Source: a virus. From it: 23,185 nucleotides of DNA. Shown piece after piece: positions 7,545 through 15,306 of the stretch. Below the pieces are notes generated by a model. It made no database searches. It was not told where the DNA came from and saw only the letters and a list, made by a program, of their open reading frames with translations. The position numbers and the translations under genes were made by a program. The stretch is from positions 1 through 23,185 of IMG/VR virus record IMGVR_UViG_3300044638_006633, one strand, 5' to 3'. How positions within the stretch are numbered: the first letter of the stretch is position 1; each line of letters begins with the position of its first letter.

Positions 7545-8181
7545 TTTCATAACCACCTGTGATTGATATGTTTGTACCGTTAATATATTCGGTCTCTATT
7601 ATTGTTTTGATTAAATTTGACATTTCCTCTACCTTACCTAATCTCTTCAAAGATATACTATTTTTTACATTTTGTAAAATGTCAACGGGAACTTTATCTG
7701 TTAACCCACCCTCAAAATAACCTAATTGAATAGAATTAGATGTTATTCCGTATTTTGAATTCTCTAACGAGTATGTTTTAATAAGGTTATCACAGAAAGC
7801 TTTACTTGCTGAATATAAACCAGTACCCCTAATTGGTTTCTTAGATAACACCGAAGATATGTAAATGATTCTACCATAACCTTTTTCTCTAAGTTTATTA
7901 GTAGAATGACGAAGAACATTCAATAATCCAAATAGATTTACGTTTAATTGTGATTCAGTTGTTTCTTTTGTTTGTTTATGTATTAACCCATCAATATTCT
8001 TTACTGAAAGATAAATGATAATATCATAATCATTTTTATCTAAAAATTCTTTTACTTGTTCTTCATTGGTTACATCTAACATTTTAGATCCAACAGAAAG
8101 ACAAGTGTAACTTAAACTTAAATGTTTAGTTAATTGATTTCCCAACCCACCAGTACCACCAACTAATAATATCTTTTTCAT
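7537..8181 (-). CDS. FabG-like short-chain dehydrogenase/reductase (214 aa)
   Basis: Starting at the ATG at 8181 (TAATG junction) gives MKKILLVGGTGGLG, with the nucleotide-binding GGTGGLG at residues 8-14. Classical SDR catalytic residues are Ser110 (YISS), Tyr123 and Lys127 (YSASK). The C-terminal GTNISITGGY matches the end of FabG-type ketoreductases. It is shorter than typical FabG (about 245), mainly by a reduced region after the first strand. Placed immediately after a ketoacyl synthase III gene, it most plausibly reduces the 3-ketoacyl product to a 3-hydroxyacyl group, but reduction of a sugar or keto-sugar intermediate is also possible. The in-frame ATG at 8193 (MDKIM) is a less likely start. 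Confidence 0.82.
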   Translation of the reverse strand: MKKILLVGGTGGLGNQLTKHLSLSYTCLSVGSKMLDVTNEEQVKEFLDKNDYDIIIYLSVKNIDGLIHKQTKETTESQLNVNLFGLLNVLRHSTNKLREKGYGRIIYISSVLSKKPIRGTGLYSASKAFCDNLIKTYSLENSKYGITSNSIQLGYFEGGLTDKVPVDILQNVKNSISLKRLGKVEEMSNLIKTIIETEYINGTNISITGGYENE

Positions 8182-9110
8182 TATTTTGTCCATTTAATTA
8201 ATCCACTACCCCAAACCCATCCTGAACCAATTGTTGTTAGTAATAGTAAATCATTTTTCTTTAATTTATTTTGTTCGTAAAGTTTATTAAGTGTAATGGG
8301 AATAGATGCACCCGCAGTGTTTGCGTATTCACCCATTGATGTTGCAAACTTAGAAAAATCAACATCTAATATCTCTGCAGTTTTCTTTAAGATATTAATA
8401 CTTGGTTGATGAGGAACCACATGTGTAATATCGTTTTTATCCACACCAGTTCTTTCTAACAACGATTGTATTGATGATGGTAACTTAGTTGTTCCACCTT
8501 TATAAATCTCTTTACCTATCATTGAGAAGTAATCCCCGTGATGCACTGTAAATGCTTCCTTACCCGTACCATCAGCATATAAATCAATTTCACAATAATT
8601 TGTTTCGTCTCTTTGAAGAACAACAGCACCTGAACCATCTCCGAAGAATACACAATCACGTCTTGACCAATCAGTTAACTTTGAATATGTTTCTGAGGCA
8701 ACAAGTAATATGTTTTTGTATTGACCTATAGATAGTAAACCTTTTGCAATTTGTAATCCATAAAGAAACCCCGGACACACTGCATTAATATCAACACAGG
8801 CAGCATTAAATGCTCCAATCTTTTCTTGTAATAAACAAGCGGTAGATGGACTAATTCTATCTGGTGAAGACGTTGCCATAATGATAAAATCAATATCATT
8901 AACAGTTAAGTTCGCATCATGAATTGCGGATATACTTGACTTCACCGCTAAATCGGAACTTAATTGATTATCGGCACTAATTCTTCTTTCTTTAATACCT
9001 AAATTATCTTGAATCCATTGGTCATCCGTATCAACCATTTTTTCAATCTCTTTATTTGTTAAAACTATTTCGGGGACATAAGCCCCAATTCCCACAATCT
9101 TTACACTCAT
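8181..9110 (-). CDS. 3-oxoacyl-ACP synthase III-like enzyme, FabH family (309 aa)
   Basis: Full-length ketoacyl synthase III (FabH is about 317 residues). The complete triad is visible: Cys112 in NAVCPGFLYGL, His234 in VVPHQPS and Asn264 in GEYANTAGASIP. Early landmarks DDQWIQDNLGIKERR and the FGDGSGAVVL loop are characteristic. FabH condenses an acyl-CoA with malonyl-ACP. An acyl carrier protein is not seen in the window, so the host ACP would be used. Being between a ketoreductase and a dioxygenase in a sugar cluster suggests it builds a short acyl chain to decorate an amino sugar, as proposed for some bacterial flagellin and O-antigen islands. It could instead alter host lipid synthesis. 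It overlaps both neighbours by one base (TAATG). Confidence 0.9.
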   Translation of the reverse strand: MSVKIVGIGAYVPEIVLTNKEIEKMVDTDDQWIQDNLGIKERRISADNQLSSDLAVKSSISAIHDANLTVNDIDFIIMATSSPDRISPSTACLLQEKIGAFNAACVDINAVCPGFLYGLQIAKGLLSIGQYKNILLVASETYSKLTDWSRRDCVFFGDGSGAVVLQRDETNYCEIDLYADGTGKEAFTVHHGDYFSMIGKEIYKGGTTKLPSSIQSLLERTGVDKNDITHVVPHQPSINILKKTAEILDVDFSKFATSMGEYANTAGASIPITLNKLYEQNKLKKNDLLLLTTIGSGWVWGSGLIKWTK

Positions 9111-9991
9111 TATTTATTATGTTTATGTTCTCTAATATTTTTACTTGTTAAATCTTTTGTTTTAAAATCCCCCTTCCATGATTCTGAAAACATAGGTGAA
9201 TAGTAAACATCACAATCATCATAATAGTAATGAGTTACTTGTGAATATCGTGTACTATTTGGGTCTCTGATAATGTCACCACCATGTATTAAATTTGCTG
9301 ACCACACAAGTGCTTGACCCTTCTTACAGATAAGAGGTTTAACTTCTAGTTCTTGAGCTTCAACTAATTGTCTAATAAACTCCTCATATTCGGCGTAACT
9401 ATCAAATTGCTTACCATATTCAGGAACTTTAACTTTAAGGTCGTAGAAGTCAAATATGGGTAGTTTATGAGAACCTGGAACATATACCAATGAACCATTT
9501 TGATCTGTCATATCTTCTAAAGCAACCCATACCGCAGTTAACCATCTGTGTGGCATTGAATCAAAGTGAATTAAATCACTATGTAATGGTTGATTAGAAC
9601 CATAATTAAATGTAATCGTTTGAAATGGATATGGTTCCCTTTTATATAACATCTTTAAGGTATTTATAACCACAGGATTTAAAGAAAGGGATTGTAACAT
9701 TTCACTATCCTTCCAACCTTCAAATATTCTTTTACCTTTTGAATAATGATATCCGTCTGCTTGAGTAACAACAGTATCTCTATCGTTTAAAGTATCAATT
9801 TCAGTTTTTAATGAGTCAATATGTTCATCAGTTAATCCTAAGTCTAAAATAACATATCCATCTCTGTTAAATTTTATTGACAACTCTTTTTGTTCGTCAG
9901 TTAATTCCTGATGTTTAATTAATTCATTGAAGAATGGAGATTCAACCCACGGCCAATTCATTTCCTCATGATTTTGTTTAAAATTTCTCAT
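9110..9991 (-). CDS. Phytanoyl-CoA dioxygenase-like Fe(II)/2-oxoglutarate hydroxylase (293 aa)
   Basis: The N-terminal FNRDGYVILDLGLTDEHI is the usual start of the PhyH family. The iron facial triad is His137-x-Asp139 (QPLHSDLIHF) and His236 (NLIHGGD). Arg248 (STRYSQVTHYYY) is the expected 2-oxoglutarate ligand. GSLVYVPGSHKLP, next to the triad, is also typical. Members hydroxylate acyl-CoA or ACP-linked chains, amino acids or small metabolites. Here a fatty-acyl or sugar-linked substrate is inferred from the FabH, SDR and acyltransferase neighbours. It overlaps the acyltransferase by four bases (ATGA) and the FabH gene by one, so it is translated in step with them. Confidence 0.87.
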   Translation of the reverse strand: MRNFKQNHEEMNWPWVESPFFNELIKHQELTDEQKELSIKFNRDGYVILDLGLTDEHIDSLKTEIDTLNDRDTVVTQADGYHYSKGKRIFEGWKDSEMLQSLSLNPVVINTLKMLYKREPYPFQTITFNYGSNQPLHSDLIHFDSMPHRWLTAVWVALEDMTDQNGSLVYVPGSHKLPIFDFYDLKVKVPEYGKQFDSYAEYEEFIRQLVEAQELEVKPLICKKGQALVWSANLIHGGDIIRDPNSTRYSQVTHYYYDDCDVYYSPMFSESWKGDFKTKDLTSKNIREHKHNK

Positions 9992-10557
9992 TTGTTCTTA
10001 ATAAAATTTGAATCGTTAGATAAATTAATTACATTATCTTTATTTCTTTCTTTATGAAATGTTAATGGACTACCCAAATAAACTGACCATTCTTTTAGTT
10101 CTGATTTTGAATATACAAAACTTTTAGCACCAATGGTACAACCTTCGGGAAAAGTAACGCCAGGTAAAACCATAACATCAGAAGCAATTCCTGAATAATC
10201 TTTAAAAGTGATATCACCTCTAAATATTTTATTGTTACCCCAATATTCATTTACTGGACCAAACTCACCACTATAATCTTCTGATGCACAGAATAGTTTG
10301 GAACCATAACCTATGAAGTTCCATTTACCTAAAGTAATTTTATGTTGGTTACCACCACCTAATACTGCATGTGAGCATATTTGAGCGTAACTACCAACTT
10401 CCAATGCTGTTGTAATTAAACAAAATGGATCTATTCTAACGTTGTCACCTAAGAAAACGTTTTTAGGGTTAGTAAAAACAACATTATGACCAATCACAAC
10501 GTTGTTACCACAATATCCTAATTCTTTTTTAATCTCCTCGTCCCAACCTAATTTCAT
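9988..10557 (-). CDS. Left-handed beta-helix (hexapeptide) acyltransferase (189 aa)
   Basis: Repeating hexads ([LIV]-G-x4) run from residue about 18 to 150, for example NNVVIGHNVVF, NVFLGDNVRID, ITLGKWNFIGYGS, SGIASDVMVLPG and CTIGAKSFVYS. The end YLGSPLTFHKER resembles the G-x-P tail of maltose O-acetyltransferase and serine acetyltransferase relatives. Such trimeric enzymes transfer acetyl or other acyl groups from CoA or ACP to sugars; the substrate is inferred from context as the amino sugar produced by the DegT enzyme two genes upstream. Four-base ATGA overlaps join it to the methyltransferase and the dioxygenase. No signal peptide or membrane segment, so it is cytoplasmic. Confidence 0.85.
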   Translation of the reverse strand: MKLGWDEEIKKELGYCGNNVVIGHNVVFTNPKNVFLGDNVRIDPFCLITTALEVGSYAQICSHAVLGGGNQHKITLGKWNFIGYGSKLFCASEDYSGEFGPVNEYWGNNKIFRGDITFKDYSGIASDVMVLPGVTFPEGCTIGAKSFVYSKSELKEWSVYLGSPLTFHKERNKDNVINLSNDSNFIKNK

Positions 10558-11519
10558 ATTTTTTCACAAATTATATAGTTCCAACACGCTTTAAAGTCGT
10601 TTTGGTTATTAAACATTTCTGTTAGTGCCAATTTTATAATCTCAATCCTGTCGTTAACTTCATCCTCACTTGGATTAACACCCGTGATTTTTTTAGAACC
10701 ACCAATCCAACCTATTATACCTTCGTGATATACTTTCAAGAAATCAAACCACTCATCAACTCTAGCGTCAACATCGATAGTTTTAACTTCCACTATTTTA
10801 AATCCATTTTTAATTAACTCATCCGTGTAAAAATTAATTTGTCTAATAGGTAAAAAATATTTATCTCTAAGTGTGTTATGTTTATTAATATAGTCAAAAT
10901 CACTTATTAAATCAACATACTTGTTGTATTTTGGGTTATTCCTCACAATATCAAATGATAGTTTAGATATCTCATTTACTGTTTGGTCAATCAATTTAGT
11001 TTCCTCACCCATTAATGGGTTATATATGTTACCTGAATTAATTAACAACTTGCCACCCTTAACCAAAATTTTATTCCAAGATTTAATTGTCTCATCTATT
11101 GTTGGATATAGGTGAATTGCGTTTGTACAAACAATCCCATCTAATAATTGTTCATGTTCTTTACCTAAGACCTCCGATATTGTTTGTAGTCTACCTTCAT
11201 CTTTAAGGTAATTGATAACTCTAAAATGAAATTTATGATTTCGACCAAATTTATCATGTGATAATTTAAGATACTTTGGTGATGAATCCATCATTAAAAT
11301 TCTTGGACAATCAACCATAGATTTTAATAACCTTTCACAAAAAATACCAGTACCACACGAATAATCCATAATAAAATCATCCACATTGAAATATTTTTTA
11401 GATAAATCAACCATGTAGTTTAAGTTATCATACCAAGTATGATTTTTAACTTTATCATAACCTAACGCAAACTCCGTTACATCAGATTTCAAAAATGAAT
11501 CATCAACTATTCTCTCCAT
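10554..11519 (-). CDS. SAM-dependent methyltransferase, class I (321 aa)
   Basis: The ATG at 11519 (MERIVDD) is used because it forms a TAATG junction with the aminotransferase gene; an in-frame start at 11540 adds seven residues. The SAM-binding glycine motif MDYSCGTG (residues 51-58) and the acidic strand end MMDSSPKYL fit the class I fold, and LVKGGKLLINSG is the motif III region. The C-terminal 120 residues form an extra domain with no match that I know. The N-terminal layout (helix, then YDNLNYMVDLSKKYF) recalls BioC or sugar N/O-methyltransferases, but the target could be an amino group, a hydroxyl or a carboxyl of the acyl chain. Confidence 0.8.
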   Translation of the reverse strand: MERIVDDSFLKSDVTEFALGYDKVKNHTWYDNLNYMVDLSKKYFNVDDFIMDYSCGTGIFCERLLKSMVDCPRILMMDSSPKYLKLSHDKFGRNHKFHFRVINYLKDEGRLQTISEVLGKEHEQLLDGIVCTNAIHLYPTIDETIKSWNKILVKGGKLLINSGNIYNPLMGEETKLIDQTVNEISKLSFDIVRNNPKYNKYVDLISDFDYINKHNTLRDKYFLPIRQINFYTDELIKNGFKIVEVKTIDVDARVDEWFDFLKVYHEGIIGWIGGSKKITGVNPSEDEVNDRIEIIKLALTEMFNNQNDFKACWNYIICEKI

Positions 11520-12700
11520 TACCAACCTTTTTTGATACAATCTACAATATACTTTCTATCTTCTTCTGTTAACCACCAACCAACTGGTATTGAGATAACA
11601 CTACCGATAGTTTTATCTAAGTTAGGTAACATTGCACGATAGTCTTTTACGCAAGTGTGAATATCATTTCTTTCGTGAACTTGAGAAACGGCAATGCCAC
11701 ATTCTTTCATATATTTCATGAAGTCACCTTTTCTTTCAACTAACAACGAATAAATCCAAAACGCACTTTCCATATCGGGATTTCTTTCTAATAAAGTTAC
11801 ACCATTAGCGTTCTTTAATTCTTTATCATAGAATGCCGCATTTGATTTATGTTTACCAATGATGTTATCCACGTGTTTAAAATTCTCCAATCCAATTGCT
11901 GCGTTTACATCATTCATATGAAACTTGAATCCCCACTCTTCGATATCTGCTTCACATCTAAAATCCTTTCTTGGTGAATCTCTATCAATACCATACCATC
12001 TTAATAAACGAGAACGTCTATTTAATTCTTCATGAGGTAAGAATAATAACCCACCATCAACAGATGTAATATGTTTAATCGCTTGTAATGAGAATGTACA
12101 AATGTTACCATGTGTACCAATCAACTTACCTTTGTACTTACTACCCATAGCGTGTGCGCAATCTTCAATCACCGCAGGTTTAAATCCATACATACGTAAA
12201 GACTTTTCTTGAATTTGTCTAAGTCTATCTAAATCAACTGGATACCCACCCCAATGAACAACAATAATTGCTCTGGTTTTGGGTCCAATCTTTCTTTCTA
12301 AATCATCCATGTCCATATTCAAAGTTTTAGGATCGATATCAACCCATTTGATTTTGAAATTGTTTGCAAGTATTGGCCAATTAGTTGCGGTACAGGTTAA
12401 TGCAGTTGTTAAAACCTCATCACCATCTTTCATACCGTCCCACACGTTTTCTCTAACACCATAACCATCTGCTTTTGTAAATCTAAATGGTTTCTTAATT
12501 AGATGTAATGCTAAATGTTCTGCAGATGTTGCTGCGTTTAATGTCGAAATGTAAGGGTGTTGAAAATATTGACTAAGTGTATTTTCAAACTCATCCACGA
12601 CAGGTCCTTGACCAATAAATCCGCTGTTTAATACTTTGGCGACTTTATCCGCTGCGGTGTCTGCCATAAAAACCTTAAATAATGGTATCTCTTTTTTCAT
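11519..12700 (-). CDS. DegT/DnrJ/EryC1/StrS-family PLP-dependent sugar aminotransferase (393 aa)
   Basis: Full length for the family. The PLP Schiff-base lysine is Lys209 in LQAIKHITSVDGG. Asp180 in VIEDCAHAMGSKYKG supports the pyridine nitrogen, and STLNAATSAEHLAL is the phosphate-binding region. VHWGGYPVDLDRL is another family signature. An insertion of about 20 residues (70-92, rich in charged residues and containing GVRENVWDG) lies before the segment GDEVLTTALTC. These enzymes convert a nucleotide-linked keto-sugar into an amino sugar, so this is probably the source of the amino group that is later acylated. It is separated from the upstream methyltransferase gene by 38 AT-rich bases, the only sizeable gap in the operon. 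Confidence 0.9.
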   Translation of the reverse strand: MKKEIPLFKVFMADTAADKVAKVLNSGFIGQGPVVDEFENTLSQYFQHPYISTLNAATSAEHLALHLIKKPFRFTKADGYGVRENVWDGMKDGDEVLTTALTCTATNWPILANNFKIKWVDIDPKTLNMDMDDLERKIGPKTRAIIVVHWGGYPVDLDRLRQIQEKSLRMYGFKPAVIEDCAHAMGSKYKGKLIGTHGNICTFSLQAIKHITSVDGGLLFLPHEELNRRSRLLRWYGIDRDSPRKDFRCEADIEEWGFKFHMNDVNAAIGLENFKHVDNIIGKHKSNAAFYDKELKNANGVTLLERNPDMESAFWIYSLLVERKGDFMKYMKECGIAVSQVHERNDIHTCVKDYRAMLPNLDKTIGSVISIPVGWWLTEEDRKYIVDCIKKGW

Positions 12701-12738
12701 TGTGTTTTTTTTATAATATAGTTAATTTTTTCGATATT

Positions 12739-13353
12739 TTATAATGTTTTATAATAATTTTCTTTAAATTCAGTTATGTTAATATAGTTTGTTTTTTGTA
12801 AAATTAATTGGTAACCTTTGTGTAATATTTTAAAGTGGTTCATATATGCATCCATAAATGCATCCGCCGCAGTCCTAACTTGCATATGTTTAGGTTGCTC
12901 CCAACCCCCACCGTAATCATCAAATACGAGATACCCACCGTCTTTTAAACAATAGAAAGCATTGACTGCATCTTCTAAAACATACTTAGACATATGGTTA
13001 CCATCTATGTATATCAGGTCTAAAAATTCTTTATTAAAACCATTGTGTTCCAACACTTTAAACGCGTCCGAGGACTCACCAAGTAAATAACTTACCTTAC
13101 CAGTATATGGTTCGATGTTGTTTTCTATAAACTCATTAGTATTAATGTCCATGATGTAATGGTGAGACCCATCTAACTTACAATATTCTTCTAATATGTA
13201 AACAGAAGAACCACCATATAATGCACCAATCTCTAAAGTAACGTTTGGTTTATTTTTTAATTGACCTAAAGAATCTTCCCATAAGTCTATGTGGTCAGTA
13301 AAGAATATTCTCTCATTAGGATATTTAAAATTTTTCGGATATTGATAACTCAT
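12739..13353 (-). CDS. Class I methyltransferase, Methyltransf_24-like (204 aa)
   Basis: The SAM site is LEIGALYGGSS (residues 40-50), followed by an acidic residue after IMDINT. The motif LIYIDGNHMSKYVLEDAV near residues 113-130 is a signature of the Methyltransf_24 / cephalosporin hydroxylase (CmcI)-like group, which methylates hydroxyl groups of sugars and small molecules. DDYGGGWEQPKH lies at the substrate end. It overlaps the preceding glycosyltransferase gene by four bases (ATGA). Its role here is inferred: O-methylation of a sugar in the glycan, for instance a terminal cap. N-methylation of a nucleotide sugar is the alternative. Confidence 0.8.
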   Translation of the reverse strand: MSYQYPKNFKYPNERIFFTDHIDLWEDSLGQLKNKPNVTLEIGALYGGSSVYILEEYCKLDGSHHYIMDINTNEFIENNIEPYTGKVSYLLGESSDAFKVLEHNGFNKEFLDLIYIDGNHMSKYVLEDAVNAFYCLKDGGYLVFDDYGGGWEQPKHMQVRTAADAFMDAYMNHFKILHKGYQLILQKTNYINITEFKENYYKTL

Positions 13354-14087
13354 AATTGATTTTTATTGTACATAAAGTTATAAACCCCATAATCCTCAAC
13401 ATCACAAAAAACATGTGTATTGTTTAACCATAATTTAGGGGTTTTAGTTGGGGTATAATCGGCTTGTCCTCTTTCACAAAGAATTAACCAATCCTCATAT
13501 GTTTTATAATAATAATGATTTAGTTGAACGACATCTGTCGGTCCATTCTCATTAAACGGACCATAGAAAAATTTCCCATTCGTATCCATTAATTTATTTG
13601 TTGGATTATGTGGAAAAGACATTTTTGATTCGCTTTTTAAATTCAATAAAGTTTTTATATGACGATTAACATCTTTATCTCTTAATATAAATTGTTTTAT
13701 CAATGAATTTTTGTTTTCATTATCTCTAACTAATTTATTATTAGAACCAAACATGTACCAGTTCATTGAAATACCAAAATCATTGTGGTATTCAGAAATA
13801 AATTCTTTAATGTTTGAATGTTTTTTTAAATGTATAAATTCATCACAATCAATAAATGCTACCCAATCGTAATCATTTTTATAATTCTTAATGAAATCAT
13901 TATAAGCTTCCATTTGTACGTGATTACCGGGAAAGTTAACAAGTTTAATATTTGGGTGTTCTAGTTTACACTTCCAGTTGTTTTGATAAATGACGATATC
14001 ATCAAACCCTAATTTCAAATGATAATTAGACCATTCCTCGATATATTGGTCTTCATTTTTGGCGATACAAATAATTGCTACTCTCAT
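13350..14087 (-). CDS. Glycosyltransferase family 92-like (245 aa)
   Basis: The N-terminus MRVAIICIAKNEDQYIEEW, then HLKLGFDDIVIYQNNW, and the central DWVAFIDCDEFI (DxD at residues 80-82) are hallmarks of the GT92 / DUF23 group. ISMNWYMFGSNNK and LNHYYYKTYEDWL complete the signature, the latter being the region with the invariant aromatic and His residues. GT92 enzymes usually transfer galactose-type sugars; the donor here cannot be assigned. It overlaps neighbours on both sides by four bases (ATGA), so its translation is coupled to the preceding GT2 gene. No signal peptide is visible. Slightly shorter than many family members. Confidence 0.85.
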   Translation of the reverse strand: MRVAIICIAKNEDQYIEEWSNYHLKLGFDDIVIYQNNWKCKLEHPNIKLVNFPGNHVQMEAYNDFIKNYKNDYDWVAFIDCDEFIHLKKHSNIKEFISEYHNDFGISMNWYMFGSNNKLVRDNENKNSLIKQFILRDKDVNRHIKTLLNLKSESKMSFPHNPTNKLMDTNGKFFYGPFNENGPTDVVQLNHYYYKTYEDWLILCERGQADYTPTKTPKLWLNNTHVFCDVEDYGVYNFMYNKNQL

Positions 14088-14725
14088 AATGTATTATAAT
14101 AATTGTTTTGTTTTTCTTGTCTTAATATTGTCTTATGGTGTTGTATACAATAATCGTCGTCATCGGTTGGTAATGATGAAAATTTCTGACCACCTAAAAT
14201 TCGTTCGTGAACCTTACCATACCAACCCATTCCTTTCTTATAGATTCTTCCCTGTGCATCAGGATAGTTAACCCATCCTTTTTCATTCACATTCCACCCC
14301 CACTTTTTAATATGTTCATCGGTTAAACCTTGAACCGTGTTAATTCTTGGAACAAATATTAAGTCCACACCAGGATTCATTTCTAATATGTCCGATAAAT
14401 TCTTAACCATATACTCACTAATCATTTCATCGGCATCTATTTGATAAATGTAATCACCTTCACAATAACCATTAAGAATGTTTTTCCAATCCGAAAAGTT
14501 ATTGTTCCAATCGAAACATCTCCATGTTTGAACATTGGGTAATTTATTATATGGTAATAAAAAATCTAATATCTCTTTGTTACCATTCTTCTCATCGTAC
14601 AGAATTACAATTTCATCTATCGGTCTTTTGTGTTTCAGAATGAAGGGGACCAATCTCTTTATCTCCTCCAATTCGTTGCAAACTGTTATTGCATAACTTA
14701 TCTTCATATTTTTGTTTATTTTCAT
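14084..14725 (-). CDS. Family 2 glycosyltransferase (213 aa)
   Basis: The GT-A start is KISYAITVCNELEEI; the metal site IYQIDADEM has the DxD at residues 97-99; a WRCFDWNNNFSDWKN segment and a WYGKVHERI strand follow. This layout is close to the WaaE/KdtX-like and SPS-type glycosyltransferases that act on lipopolysaccharide or peptide-linked glycans. GAGGAG lies about ten bases upstream of the ATG at 14725, so I prefer this start; the ATG at 14707 would remove six residues without loss of fold. It overlaps a small CxxC-type ORF upstream by 113 bases if that ORF is real. It forms an ATGA junction with the GT92 gene. Confidence 0.85.
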   Translation of the reverse strand: MKINKNMKISYAITVCNELEEIKRLVPFILKHKRPIDEIVILYDEKNGNKEILDFLLPYNKLPNVQTWRCFDWNNNFSDWKNILNGYCEGDYIYQIDADEMISEYMVKNLSDILEMNPGVDLIFVPRINTVQGLTDEHIKKWGWNVNEKGWVNYPDAQGRIYKKGMGWYGKVHERILGGQKFSSLPTDDDDYCIQHHKTILRQEKQNNYYNTL

Positions 14726-14798
14726 TTAATGTTAACTCCTCACATTTCCAACACCACTCTCTATCTTCCGTATCCCAAATATGTCTTTCACATTTCAT
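14613..14798 (-). CDS. Small putative zinc-ribbon ORF (61 aa), overlapping the GT2 gene
   Basis: The ORF starts MKCERHIWDTEDREWCWKCE, with a Cys-x2-His and a Cys-x-x-Cys pair in the first 20 residues that could hold one zinc ion. Its ATG overlaps the previous stop (ATGA), which supports its start. The second half of the frame lies inside the GT2 gene, so the shared 113 bases must be read in two frames. The first 24 codons look like real protein; the tail has no family resemblance. I consider translation likely and the full-length product uncertain. No partner is known. Confidence 0.45.
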   Translation of the reverse strand: MKCERHIWDTEDREWCWKCEELTLNENKQKYEDKLCNNSLQRIGGDKEIGPLHSETQKTDR

Positions 14799-15049
14799 GC
14801 TCTATTCTCCCCTACTCTTAACCAATGGTTTAAATAATCAATACCATGATTACTACCACCATTTATTCTTCTTACTATTGTATTAATGATTTCCTTATCA
14901 ATACCTCTAGCAATTTCCTGTGACATTACTCTTATTAATTCCCCTTCAACATCGACACGTCTTTCAATTAAATCAGGACCCCAAGTAGCACGAAGTCTTC
15001 TAATCCCCTTTTTTGTTATCCCGTGAAAAAATTTAAATTCACTAATCAT
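14795..15049 (-). CDS. Small protein with capsid-helix-like segment (84 aa)
   Basis: The ATG at 15049 has GGGAGAG seven bases upstream and gives MISEFKFFHGITKKG. An upstream in-frame start at 15109 would overlap the previous gene by 68 bases. Residues about 16-54 (RRLRATWGPDLIER and VDVEGELIRVMSQEIARGID) are strikingly like the conserved helical segment of T4 gp23-type major capsid proteins (R-K-L-x-A-x-W-T ... D-x-E-x-E-L-x-x-x-L-x-x-E-I-x-x-E-I-D), recalled from memory. If correct, this is a detached capsid fragment and not a full capsid protein. Function unknown: a decoy, a capsid-interacting tag or a remnant. It sits in the middle of the glycan operon. Confidence 0.6.
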   Translation of the reverse strand: MISEFKFFHGITKKGIRRLRATWGPDLIERRVDVEGELIRVMSQEIARGIDKEIINTIVRRINGGSNHGIDYLNHWLRVGENRA

Positions 15050-15296
15050 TTTGTCTCTCCCTTGCAAATAATTTAAATACGTTATCATTATCCGTGAATG
15101 ACATTTCACTACTAATAGTTGGACTCAAATGTATACTACATTCGTTAGGACCTGTTGCAAATACAACTGGTTCGTTGTTCCCGAACTGAAAACAAAACTC
15201 AACATTCTCTGATGTAAATGATGGTCGTGTTAATGTTAATATTTGTGTTGGTTCCAATTCTAAAAACAAGTTAGTCTTCCCTTGAAAAAATTTAAA
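15024..15296. repeat. Two copies of a 14-base repeat at adjacent gene starts
   Basis: The plus-strand sequence TGAAAAAATTTAAA occurs at 15024-15037 and 15283-15296, 259 bases apart. On the minus strand it lies just after the starts of the two small ORFs and encodes their shared FKFF motif. It is probably a sign of duplication of a 5' gene segment. Confidence 0.7.
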
Positions 15297-15302
15297 GTTC
15301 AT
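15042..15302 (-). CDS. Unrecognised small protein (86 aa)
   Basis: I take the ATG at 15302 as the start; a GTG at 15305 is adjacent. The N-terminus MNFKFFQGKTNLFLELEP shares the FKFFxGxT motif with the next gene (MISEFKFFHGIT), both in protein and in DNA. The rest is beta-rich with ENVEFCFQFGNNEPVVF and NECSIHLSPTISSEMSF and no known family. It overlaps the next gene by eight bases, and the GT gene upstream ends four bases before it. It may be a small virion-associated or regulatory protein. No catalytic motif, signal peptide or membrane segment is visible. Confidence 0.6.
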   Translation of the reverse strand: MNFKFFQGKTNLFLELEPTQILTLTRPSFTSENVEFCFQFGNNEPVVFATGPNECSIHLSPTISSEMSFTDNDNVFKLFARERQND

Positions 15303-15306
15303 CACC

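Noticed and set aside
14630-14886. Plus-strand ORFs of 63-65 residues over the small minus-strand genes
   Set aside because: Ser/Leu/His-rich antisense frames without start signals, opposite a consistent minus-strand operon.
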